Source of the DNA: DAOUAJ01 sp034433615
GTDB taxonomy: Bacteria > Chloroflexota > Anaerolineae > DUEN01
Length of the DNA: 48,570 nt
Direction: 5' to 3'
NCBI GenBank assembly: GCA_034433615.1
Contig: DAOUAJ010000390.1
Location: 1 to 48,570, forward strand
Positions 33,377-40,990 of this stretch are shown piece after piece. Made by a program: the position numbers and the translations under genes. Under the pieces are notes generated by a model that was given only the letters and a program-made list of their open reading frames with translations, was not told the DNA's origin and ran no database searches. How positions within the stretch are numbered: the stretch's first letter is position 1; every line of letters starts with the position of its first letter.

Positions 33377-34831
33377 ATGGGTTGGAGAAGCTTACGCATT
33401 CGGATTGCAGCGGTCATCGTCGTGCTGACGCTGATCCTGGGCTTGGGCGGCACAGCCAGAGCCCGGGCCGATCTGGCGCGCATCGGCCAGACGGAACTGG
33501 AGAAGCGCGGTGTCACCATCGCCCGTGACCTGGCCGTCCAGCATGCTGACCAGATCCTGGTTAATGACATCTATAGCCTCTACACCCTGGTGAACGACTT
33601 CCTGCTGAACAATCCTGACCTGCGCTATGTCTTCATCCTGGATGCGCGTGGTCAGGTGATCGTGAGTAGCTTTCCTCAGGGACTACCCCCTGGCTTGCGT
33701 GACGCTAACCTCCCCACCTCGCAGGAGGCTTATCGGGTCCGCCGCTTGCGCACTACGGAAGGCATTGTCTATGATATCGCCATGCCTGTCGTGCAGGGAC
33801 GCGGCGGTGTCGTCCGTGTGGGGATGTTGGAAGGCCCGCTCTGGGCCCAGGTGAACCGGCAGACCCTGGAATTGTTGGCCTTGACGGGGGCCATCACCCT
33901 GCTGGGTGCTGCTGCCGGCTTCGCCTTGGGCACTGTGCTCACCCGCCCACTCTCAGAACTGGTGAAGGCAACTCAAGCTATCGCCCGCGGCGACCTGCAG
34001 CAGAAGGCCATGATAAAGGGGGGTGACGAAGTTGAGAAGCTGGCTCGCGCTTTCAATCATATGACGGAAGCTCTGGCCAAGTCTCGCGACGAATTGTTGC
34101 GTTTGTACCACGAACTGCAGCACAAGGAAGCACTCCGGGGGCAGCTCCTGCAAAAATTGATCTCAGCCCAGGAAGAGGAACGCCGCCGCATCGCCCGCGA
34201 GCTCCATGACCAATACGCCCAGGCTCTGATGGCCCTCTCGATTAGCGTGGAAGCGGCCGAGCGCGTTCTCCCCTCTGAGATGACCGCGGTCCGTGCCCAG
34301 TTGGAGGAAGTCAAACGGCTGGCCGCACAAACCCTGGACCAGACGTACGATCTGATCTTCGACCTGCGGCCCACCACGCTGGACGATCTCGGTCTGGTGC
34401 CAGCTATCCGTTGGTACGCTGAAAGTCGCCTGGAGCCCCTGGGGGTACAAGTCTACCTGGAGACCAGGGACTTACGTGGTCGGCTATCCGCTGAGGTGGA
34501 GACAGCTCTCTATCGGGTGATCCAGGAGGCGCTCCTGAACATCGCCAAACACGCGCGAGCGCAGCATGTGTGGGTTCACCTGGAGATTGAGGATGGCCGG
34601 CTGCGAGGGGTAGTCAAGGATGATGGCCAGGGATTTGACCTGACGGAAGTGCGCCGCACCGGTGGTGATGGCCGTGGTATGGGCCTGCTGGGGATGCAGG
34701 AACGGGTAGAGCTTCTGGGAGGCACCTTCCACATTGAGACGGCTCCAGGCCAGGGAACGCGAGTGCTCATGGAACTCCCTATCGCCCCATTGCCTGGCGG
34801 GGAGCCCAAGGAGGCTGGCGAAAATGGCTGA
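33377..34831 (+). CDS. NarL-type sensor histidine kinase
   Basis: 484-residue membrane kinase. First membrane segment 8-25, extracytoplasmic single-Cache-like domain about 30-160 (YVFILDARGQVIVSS), second membrane segment 165-187, HAMP to about 240, HisKA_3 dimerisation domain with His277 in RRRIARELHDQYAQAL, and an ATPase domain (LLNIAKHARA, DDGQGFDL, GMGLLGMQERVELLGG). This is the family of NarX and DegS. ATG 33377 follows GAGAGGGAG. Its stop overlaps the regulator gene by 8 bases, so they form a cognate pair. The separate lipoprotein upstream probably supplies the ligand input. Confidence 0.93.
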   Translation: MGWRSLRIRIAAVIVVLTLILGLGGTARARADLARIGQTELEKRGVTIARDLAVQHADQILVNDIYSLYTLVNDFLLNNPDLRYVFILDARGQVIVSSFPQGLPPGLRDANLPTSQEAYRVRRLRTTEGIVYDIAMPVVQGRGGVVRVGMLEGPLWAQVNRQTLELLALTGAITLLGAAAGFALGTVLTRPLSELVKATQAIARGDLQQKAMIKGGDEVEKLARAFNHMTEALAKSRDELLRLYHELQHKEALRGQLLQKLISAQEEERRRIARELHDQYAQALMALSISVEAAERVLPSEMTAVRAQLEEVKRLAAQTLDQTYDLIFDLRPTTLDDLGLVPAIRWYAESRLEPLGVQVYLETRDLRGRLSAEVETALYRVIQEALLNIAKHARAQHVWVHLEIEDGRLRGVVKDDGQGFDLTEVRRTGGDGRGMGLLGMQERVELLGGTFHIETAPGQGTRVLMELPIAPLPGGEPKEAGENG

Positions 34832-35480
34832 AGCCATCCGTGTGTTGATCGTAGATGATCACACTATCGTCCGTGCTGGCGTTCGGCTTCTGTTGCAGGC
34901 CGAGCCGGGCATCGAAGTGGTGGGCGAGGCTGGCGATGGCCAGGAGGCTATCGCCCAAGCGGAGGCCTTACAGCCAGACGTAATACTGATGGACCTGGCC
35001 ATGCCCGGCACCAGCGGATTAGAGGCCACTCGGGAGATCAAACGCCGCTGGCCCCAGGTGCAGGTTCTGGCTCTGACTATGCACCGCTCCGATGATTACT
35101 TCTTCCGCATGCTGGAAGCGGGCGCTTCAGGTTATGTGCTCAAAGGTGCGGCGACGGGTGATCTCATCACCGCTGTGCGGATTGCCGCGCGCGGTGAAGT
35201 CTTTCTCTACCCCTCTATGGCCAGAAAGCTGGTAAGCGACTACCTCAGCCGGGTGCAGGCGGGTGAAGAGCGGGCCAGCTACGACGGCCTGACAGATCGG
35301 GAACGGGAAGTGTTGCGGCTGATCGCCGAAGGCTATACCAACGCTGAGATCGCCAGCGCGCTCAATCTGAGCCCCCACACGGTCCAAAGCCATCGTCGGG
35401 CTATCATGGAGAAACTGAACCTGCACGATCGCGTGGAGCTCGTCAAGTACGCCATCCGCCGGGGCTTGATCGAATACTAA
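34824..35480 (+). CDS. NarL/LuxR-family response regulator
   Basis: 218 residues: receiver domain with phosphate-accepting Asp57 (PDVILMDLAM), switch residues in LALTMH and KGAATG, linker, then a LuxR-type helix-turn-helix (LTDREREVLRLIAEGYTNAEIA, HTVQSHRRAIMEKL). ATG 34824 follows AAGGAGG by 9 bases and lies inside the kinase gene. It should activate the molybdoenzyme operon that begins 342 bases downstream on the same strand; that pairing is inferred from adjacency. Confidence 0.95.
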   Translation: MAEAIRVLIVDDHTIVRAGVRLLLQAEPGIEVVGEAGDGQEAIAQAEALQPDVILMDLAMPGTSGLEATREIKRRWPQVQVLALTMHRSDDYFFRMLEAGASGYVLKGAATGDLITAVRIAARGEVFLYPSMARKLVSDYLSRVQAGEERASYDGLTDREREVLRLIAEGYTNAEIASALNLSPHTVQSHRRAIMEKLNLHDRVELVKYAIRRGLIEY

Positions 35481-35821
35481 CCCTTCGCGCGCCCCCGCCG
35501 AAGTGATCCCCTCACGAGGCACTCTAAAATCCCCCCTTCCTCCTGGCCTGAATCCCCTCAGCATGGGATAGACACCTCCTGATCCTTGACGTTACACTCA
35601 AGGTGAGGTATTCCACGCTGATTTCGCACTGGTCTTCTCATCCAACTGCTGTCATTTGCCCCAACGAGTTGGGCGAGGTCTCTTGACCGAAGCCCTTTGC
35701 GGGACTTCTCAAGGCTTTCCCAAAGTCCATTGGGAACTGCTCAGGAGCATCTGGGAAACCCGCTCAGAGGCGGCATTGCAAAAGAACACAAGAAGCGTGC
35801 TGGAAATAGCCTGGAGGAAAC
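35481..35821 (+). promoter_or_regulatory. Upstream region of the molybdoenzyme operon
   Basis: 341 bases without a gene. TTGACG (35586-35591) lies 17 bases before TATTCC (35609-35614), a weak -10 as expected for an activated promoter. Between them CTCA-AGG-TGAG is a short dyad. Further on, CCCAA-CGAG-TTGGG (about 35659-35673) and TTCCCA/TGGGAA are inverted repeats that might bind the regulator. The end of the region carries GGAGG before the ATG at 35822. Confidence 0.4.
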
Positions 35822-38248
35822 ATGAAGCCCCTCAGCCGTCGCGACTTCCTTAAGTTGACCAGCGCAGGGATCGCCAGCACCGCCGTGATCGGCGTCGGGT
35901 TTCGGTCCTGGCCTCTGCAGACCCTCCCCGAAGGAGACAGACAAGATCTCCTGAGAGAGGACGAGCGCTGGGTCCCTAGCGTCTGCCTGCAATGTCCGGC
36001 CGGCTGCGGCATCCTGGTGCGGGTGGTAGACGGCCGAGCCGTCAAGATCGAGGGGAACCCCATTCACCCCATCAACCGGGGACGGCTCTGCCCCAAGGGC
36101 CAGAGCGGCCTCCAGATCCTCTACGATCCCGATCGCATCCAGGGCCCCATGAAGCGCGTCGGAGAGCGAGGCCAGGGGCAATGGGCCCGCATCTCCTGGG
36201 ACGAGGCCATCGCTACGGTGGTAGAGCAACTACGAGCACTGCGTGAGCGGGGTGAACCCTACACCCTGGTCCTCATGGGAGGCCGTTACCGGGGCCAGAT
36301 GTCCACCCTCTTCGGTCGCTTCCTGGAGGCCTATGGCTCTCCCAACGACGTCGGCCACTCCTCCATTTGCTCCGATGGCACCCCTATCGCTCATTACCTC
36401 ACTCAGGGCTGGAAAGCCTATGCCGGCTATGACTGGGACAGCACCAACTACCTGATCTGCTTCGGCGGAGGCTTCATCGAAGCGTGGCGTCCTACCGTGC
36501 GGCTCCTGCGGGCCTATGGTCACATGCATCGGGGCCGGCCGGGGGTGCGGGCCAAGATCGTCCAGGTGGAGCCACGCTTCTCCGTGACGGCGGCCAAAGC
36601 CGACGAATGGGTGCCCATCCGGCCGGGCACGGATGCAGCGCTGGCCCTGGGGATGGCCCACGTCATCATTCGGGAGGGGCTCTACGACAGGGATTTCGTG
36701 GCCGGACACACCTTCGGCTTCAAGGATTGGACGGACGAGGCGGGAAAACCCCACCTGGGCTTCAAGACCCTGGTGCTGCGGGATTATCCGCCGGAGCGGG
36801 CCGCCGAGATCACGGGCGTCCCGGCGGAAACCATTGAGCGGCTGGCCCGGGAGTTCGCCACCACCCGGCCGGCCATCGCCGCCGGGGAGCGGGGGATCAG
36901 CATGCAGGCCAACGGTGTCTTCACCCGCATGGCCATCCATGCCCTTAATGCCCTGGTCGGCTCCATTGATGTCCCCGGCGGGGTGCTCATGCAGCGCGAC
37001 CCACCTTTCACACCGCTGCCGAAAGTGGAGAGAGACGCCATCGCCGAGAAGGGGTTGGCCATGCCTCGCATTGATTACGCCGGCACGGCCCGCTACCCGC
37101 TGGCAGGGAAGGTCTACCAGGACGTCCCCGACCGCATCCTGGCCGGCGATCCCTACCCCGTGAACGCGCTCTTGCTCTACTACACCAACCCCATGTTCTC
37201 GTCCCCCGATATCGGGCGCTGGCGAGAGGCCATCCGCAAAGTCCCCTTGGTGGTCAGCTTCTCCCCCTTCCTGGACGAGACCACAGCTCACGCTGACCTG
37301 ATCCTGCCTGATCACTCATACCTGGAGCGCTGGCATGACGACGTGATCTATCCCAGCCTGGGCTACCCTGTATGGAGCCTGCGCCAGCCGGTGGTTGAGC
37401 CCCTGTATGAGACCCGCAACACCGGAGACGTGCTCATCGAGCTGGCTCATGCCATCGGGGGGAGCGTGGCTGCGGCCTTCCCGTGGCGGGACCTGGTGGA
37501 ATTCCTCCGCTTTCGGGCGCGGGGAGTCTGGGAGGCCAGGCGCGGCACCTTCACCAGCGACACCTTCGACGGCTGGTGGGCCGAGTTCCAGCGACGGGGC
37601 GTGTGGGCCGCCCCACCCTACCAGTTTGAAAAATGGGAAGAGGTCTTCAAGACCCCTTCGGGGAAGTTCGAGTTCTTCTCACAGACCTTGCAGCACAAAC
37701 TGGAAACCCTGGCTGAGAAGGAGGCTTCAAAGCGTGGCGCTGATGTCGAGCGGACCATGGAGGAGATGCTCAACGAATGGATGATAGAGGCGCGAGGAGA
37801 CCCGGTGTTTATGCCTCACTACGAGCCGATCCGCCAGGTGGGGGACCCTGGGGAGTATCCCTTTGTCCTGATCACCTACAAGCTGATGACCCACGCTGAG
37901 GGGCGAGGCGCGAACACCCCCAACCTTCAGGAGATGCTGGGCGTCCACCTTCAAGAGCAGTGGGACAGTTGGGTAGAGATCAACCCGGAAGTGGCGAAGA
38001 GGCTGGGCATCGCCGATGGGGATGAGGTGTGGGTGGAATCGGTCCTGGGCCGCATCCGCACGCGGGCCCGGCTCTGGCCGGTCCACCCAGAGACGGTAGC
38101 GATGCCCTTCGAGTTGGGGCACCGGGTTTATGGCCGTTGGGCTCGGGGACGCGGGGCCAACCCTAACGAGATCATTGTCAACGAGAACGATCGGCTGGGC
38201 GGGCTGGCGGCCTGGTTCAGCACCCGGGTGAAAGTGTACAAAGCCTAA
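35822..38248 (+). CDS. Tat-exported molybdopterin oxidoreductase, catalytic subunit
   Basis: 808 residues. A twin-arginine signal, SRRDFLKLTSAGIASTAVIG (residues 5-24), sends the folded enzyme across the membrane. [4Fe-4S] cysteines are 55, 58, 62 and 90 (CLQCPAGC, then LCPKGQ), with the Lys after the last Cys typical of the family. Cys183 in HSSICSDGT is the likely molybdenum ligand. The C-terminus has the cofactor-binding domain (VWVESVLGRIRTRARL). Size and partners match the polysulfide/thiosulfate/arsenate/tetrathionate reductase and Arx group, but the substrate is not determined. ATG follows CTGGAGGAAAC. It heads an operon with ferredoxin, membrane and small subunits. Confidence 0.93.
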   Translation: MKPLSRRDFLKLTSAGIASTAVIGVGFRSWPLQTLPEGDRQDLLREDERWVPSVCLQCPAGCGILVRVVDGRAVKIEGNPIHPINRGRLCPKGQSGLQILYDPDRIQGPMKRVGERGQGQWARISWDEAIATVVEQLRALRERGEPYTLVLMGGRYRGQMSTLFGRFLEAYGSPNDVGHSSICSDGTPIAHYLTQGWKAYAGYDWDSTNYLICFGGGFIEAWRPTVRLLRAYGHMHRGRPGVRAKIVQVEPRFSVTAAKADEWVPIRPGTDAALALGMAHVIIREGLYDRDFVAGHTFGFKDWTDEAGKPHLGFKTLVLRDYPPERAAEITGVPAETIERLAREFATTRPAIAAGERGISMQANGVFTRMAIHALNALVGSIDVPGGVLMQRDPPFTPLPKVERDAIAEKGLAMPRIDYAGTARYPLAGKVYQDVPDRILAGDPYPVNALLLYYTNPMFSSPDIGRWREAIRKVPLVVSFSPFLDETTAHADLILPDHSYLERWHDDVIYPSLGYPVWSLRQPVVEPLYETRNTGDVLIELAHAIGGSVAAAFPWRDLVEFLRFRARGVWEARRGTFTSDTFDGWWAEFQRRGVWAAPPYQFEKWEEVFKTPSGKFEFFSQTLQHKLETLAEKEASKRGADVERTMEEMLNEWMIEARGDPVFMPHYEPIRQVGDPGEYPFVLITYKLMTHAEGRGANTPNLQEMLGVHLQEQWDSWVEINPEVAKRLGIADGDEVWVESVLGRIRTRARLWPVHPETVAMPFELGHRVYGRWARGRGANPNEIIVNENDRLGGLAAWFSTRVKVYKA

Positions 38249-38249
38249 A

Positions 38250-38352
38250 AGACCGCCGCTTGCTGTGCAGCGGGCTGAGGAGCAGAGGAGCCAGGAATCC
38301 TTTCTCCCCTGCCCCTCCGCTCCCTTGCTCCTCGGCTCAAGAGCAGCGGTCT
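38250..38352. repeat. Period-8 inverted array between catalytic and ferredoxin subunit genes
   Basis: Outer arms AGACCGC (38250-38256) and GCGGTCT (38346-38352) are perfect complements. Inside, octamer-spaced words CTGAGGAG, CAGAGGAG, CCAGGAAT face CCCTGCCC, CTCCGCTC, CCTTGCTC, CTCGGCTC. It starts one base after the TAA and ends 8 bases before the GGGAGG of the next gene, so it may set the ratio of the two subunits. Confidence 0.7.
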
Positions 38353-38369
38353 GTGGTCGGGAGGTAAAC

Positions 38370-39203
38370 ATGCCGCGCTGGGGAATGGTCATTGATCTGG
38401 ACAGGTGCACTGCCTGCCAGGCGTGCACGGCGGCCTGCCGGGCCGAGAACAATGTCCCCTTCGCCGGGCCCGAAGAGGCGGCGCGAGGACGGGCCATGTT
38501 TTGGAATGTGGTCGTCCCTGTGATCGAAGGGGAGTACCCGGAGGTGCGGGCGACCTTCATCCCCATGCCCTGTATGCAATGCGACAATGCCCCTTGCATC
38601 AAAGTCTGTCCGGTGGGCGCCACCTATCGGAACCCGGAGGGGGTCGTCCTCCAGGACTACGACAGTTGCATCGGCTGCCGGCTGTGCATGCTGGCCTGCC
38701 CCTACAACCGGCGTTACTTCAACTGGTATGCGCCTCAATGGCCGGAGCCTATGACCCGGTATCTCAGCCCGGATCCCGAACCCCGGCCCCGGCCGAAAGG
38801 GGTGGTGGAGAAGTGTACCTTTTGCATTCAGCGCCTGAACCGGCTCAAGAAGGACCTTGAGGAGGGAAAGGCCCCCCAGGCGGTGATGGTGAAACTCGCC
38901 AATAAGCTGGAGAAGGGTAAACCACCAGCCGACAAGGTCTGGAGCGAGGCCGTGGACATCCTCATGCGGCGTCATCTCGCTGACGAGGCCGACGGGGACC
39001 TGGACCCGGGGGAGGTCGGCTATCTTCCCGCTTGTGTGCAGACGTGCCCTGCCTTCGCCCGCGTCTTCGGTGATCTGGACAACCCGGATAGCCTTGTGTC
39101 CAGGCTGGCTCGCAGCCGGCGGGCCTTCCGGCTCCAGGAAGAGCTCGGGACCCAGCCCAAGGTCTTTTACCTGAAGGAGGGAGAGTGGGATGAAGAAGCC
39201 TGA
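38370..39203 (+). CDS. Four-cluster ferredoxin subunit (PsrB/NrfC/ArxB-like)
   Basis: 277-residue iron-sulfur subunit. It begins MPRWGMVIDLDRCTACQACT, with CMQCDNAPCIKVCPVGA, CIGCRLCMLACPYN, CTFC and CVQTCPAF giving the sixteen cysteines for four [4Fe-4S] clusters. It should carry electrons between the molybdenum subunit and the membrane subunit; with no signal of its own it would be co-exported on the Tat-bearing partner. ATG 38370 follows GGGAGG; an upstream extension of the frame overlaps the inverted array and has no such site. Its end overlaps the membrane subunit gene by 14 bases. Confidence 0.95.
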   Translation: MPRWGMVIDLDRCTACQACTAACRAENNVPFAGPEEAARGRAMFWNVVVPVIEGEYPEVRATFIPMPCMQCDNAPCIKVCPVGATYRNPEGVVLQDYDSCIGCRLCMLACPYNRRYFNWYAPQWPEPMTRYLSPDPEPRPRPKGVVEKCTFCIQRLNRLKKDLEEGKAPQAVMVKLANKLEKGKPPADKVWSEAVDILMRRHLADEADGDLDPGEVGYLPACVQTCPAFARVFGDLDNPDSLVSRLARSRRAFRLQEELGTQPKVFYLKEGEWDEEA

Positions 39204-40767
39204 AAGCAAGCCGATTGATCCGGTGCTCCTCGCGCCTATCCTGCGCACCGGGCCAGGCTACTGGTTGACGGTCGCCGCTCTTTCGGCGGTGGTGGCCTGG
39301 GGCATTTACGCCTGGGTGCAGCAGATCAGGGCGGGGCTGGGCGTGACCGGCATGAACACCCCCGTGTATTGGGGCCTGTACATCACGAACTTCGTGTTCT
39401 TCATCGGCATCAGCCACGCCGGGACCCTGATCAGCGCCATTCTGCGCATCGCCGGAGCGGAATGGCGACGCCCCATCACCCGCGCCGCCGAGGCGGTCAC
39501 CGTCTTTGCCCTGATCCTGGCCCTCACCCAGATCATCGCGGACATGGGCCGGCCGGAGCGGCTGCTCAATCTGATCTTCCGCGGCCGCCTTCAGTCGCCC
39601 CTGTTGTGGGACGTTCTCTCGGTAGGGGTGTATCTCCTGGGGTGCATCACCTATCTCTACCTGCCGTTGCTCCCCGATTTGGCGCTTCTGCGAGACCAGC
39701 TTCCCCTCCAGGCCCCAGCCTGGCGACGTCAGCTCTACCGCATCCTGGCTTTAGGCTGGCACGGAAGCGCTGAACAACGACATCGGCTGGAAAAGGCCAT
39801 CGGGGTCATGGCGATCTTCATCATCCCCATCGCCGTCTCGGTGCACACGGTAGTCTCCTGGGTCTTTGCCATGACCTTGCGCCCCATGTGGCACTCCACC
39901 ATCTTTGGCCCCTACTTCGTCATCGGGGCGATCTACTCCGGCATCGCTACGATCATCCTCGCCATGGCGCTCATTCGCAAGGTCTGGCACCTGGAGAGCT
40001 ATCTCAAGCCACTACACTTCAACTACCTGGCCTTGCTGCTGGTGGCGTTCAACGCCCTCTGGTTCTACTTCACTTTCGCCGAATACCTGACCACCGGCTA
40101 TGGCAGTGTGCCCGTGGAGATGGCAGTCTTCGGGGCCAAGCTGGGCGGTGAATTCCGCCTGCTCTTCTGGGGGATGGTAATCTCCATGGCCTTGGCCTTC
40201 GCCTTTATCGTCTTCCCTCGCCTGCTTCCCGCTGGATGGGTGCGTGTGGCTTATCCCCGGCTGCGCCCCGTAACCGCCGCAGCGGCAGGAGCGCTGCTGG
40301 TGGTCGCGCTTCTCTCCGTTCAGCCGCCTCCGGTAGCTCTCGGGTTGAGCTCAGATATGGGGGCCGTACGCAGGGTTCTGGTGCCCGCCCTGCTCATCGT
40401 CCTGTTTCTGGGAAGCCTGGTTTATCTTAAGGGAAGGATGATCGCCCAAGCCGTCGTCGCGTCGCTGCTGGTAGACGTGGGCATGTGGCTGGAGCGGTTC
40501 ACCATCGTCGTGCCTACGGAGACGCGACCGATGCAGGCGGGATACCTCATTGGTATCTACCATCCGACCTGGGTGGAGTGGGCGATCACCGCGGCGGCCT
40601 TCGCTGCCTTTGTCCTGATTTATCTCATCTTCATCAAGCTTTTCCCCATCATCTCCATCTGGGAAGTGCAGGAGGCGTCGGAGGCTATCCCGGCCACGGT
40701 GCGGCGTCTGCGCACCTATCTGCCAGAGAGGATCGGGGAGTCCAAAATGAGAACAGGAGGGGACTGA
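39190..40767 (+). CDS. ActC/NrfD-like quinone-reactive membrane subunit
   Basis: 525 residues, about ten membrane segments. N-terminal GMNTPVYWGLYITNFVFFIG and SHAGTLISAILRI, then DMGRPERLLNLI and SPLLWDVLSVGVYLLG, match ActC/NrfD-type subunits that bind quinone, and, in alternative complex III, line a proton path. VDVGMWLERFTIVVPT near residue 430 and YHPTWVEW are also ActC/Qrc/Soe-like. It links the exported molybdoenzyme to the quinone pool. ATG 39190 follows AAGGAGGG and lies inside the ferredoxin gene. Its TGA shares a base with the start of the next small gene. Confidence 0.92.
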   Translation: MKKPESKPIDPVLLAPILRTGPGYWLTVAALSAVVAWGIYAWVQQIRAGLGVTGMNTPVYWGLYITNFVFFIGISHAGTLISAILRIAGAEWRRPITRAAEAVTVFALILALTQIIADMGRPERLLNLIFRGRLQSPLLWDVLSVGVYLLGCITYLYLPLLPDLALLRDQLPLQAPAWRRQLYRILALGWHGSAEQRHRLEKAIGVMAIFIIPIAVSVHTVVSWVFAMTLRPMWHSTIFGPYFVIGAIYSGIATIILAMALIRKVWHLESYLKPLHFNYLALLLVAFNALWFYFTFAEYLTTGYGSVPVEMAVFGAKLGGEFRLLFWGMVISMALAFAFIVFPRLLPAGWVRVAYPRLRPVTAAAAGALLVVALLSVQPPPVALGLSSDMGAVRRVLVPALLIVLFLGSLVYLKGRMIAQAVVASLLVDVGMWLERFTIVVPTETRPMQAGYLIGIYHPTWVEWAITAAAFAAFVLIYLIFIKLFPIISIWEVQEASEAIPATVRRLRTYLPERIGESKMRTGGD

Positions 40768-40907
40768 TGGATTTGTGGAGACAAATTGCAACTACACCAG
40801 GCGTAGGGGGCGGTCTGGTGATCTCCCTGATCACCTTGTGGTTACTTTTCCTGGTTTCCCTGGTGTTGTCGGTCGTCAGAGCGCCTCGGGAAGGAAGGCG
40901 CTCCTAG
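40767..40907 (+). CDS. 46-residue single-span membrane peptide
   Basis: Starts at an ATG overlapping the membrane subunit's stop (TGATG), 5 or so bases after GGAGGGG, and encodes 46 residues: a short N-terminus, one hydrophobic span (about 15-37, LVISLITLWLLFLVSLVL) and a basic tail RAPREGRRS. No family is recognised. Coupling, size and topology suggest a small accessory subunit that steadies the membrane complex, as small peptides do in other respiratory enzymes. Confidence 0.75.
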   Translation: MDLWRQIATTPGVGGGLVISLITLWLLFLVSLVLSVVRAPREGRRS

Positions 40908-40990
40908 GCGGCCGTTTTCTCAGGTAGCGGAGACAACGCTGCGGCACCGATGGGCGCCGGCTTGTGGCCCAAAATGGGCAGAGGAAGTCC

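Noticed and set aside
36230..37315. 361-codon minus-strand frame inside the molybdoenzyme gene
   Set aside because: Antisense shadow of a well-supported catalytic subunit; no ribosome site or domain.
35822..38248. Selenocysteine in the molybdoenzyme
   Set aside because: The ligand position is a cysteine codon and no in-frame TGA occurs.
38337..39248. 303-codon minus-strand frame opposite the ferredoxin subunit
   Set aside because: The sixteen-cysteine pattern on the plus strand is decisive.
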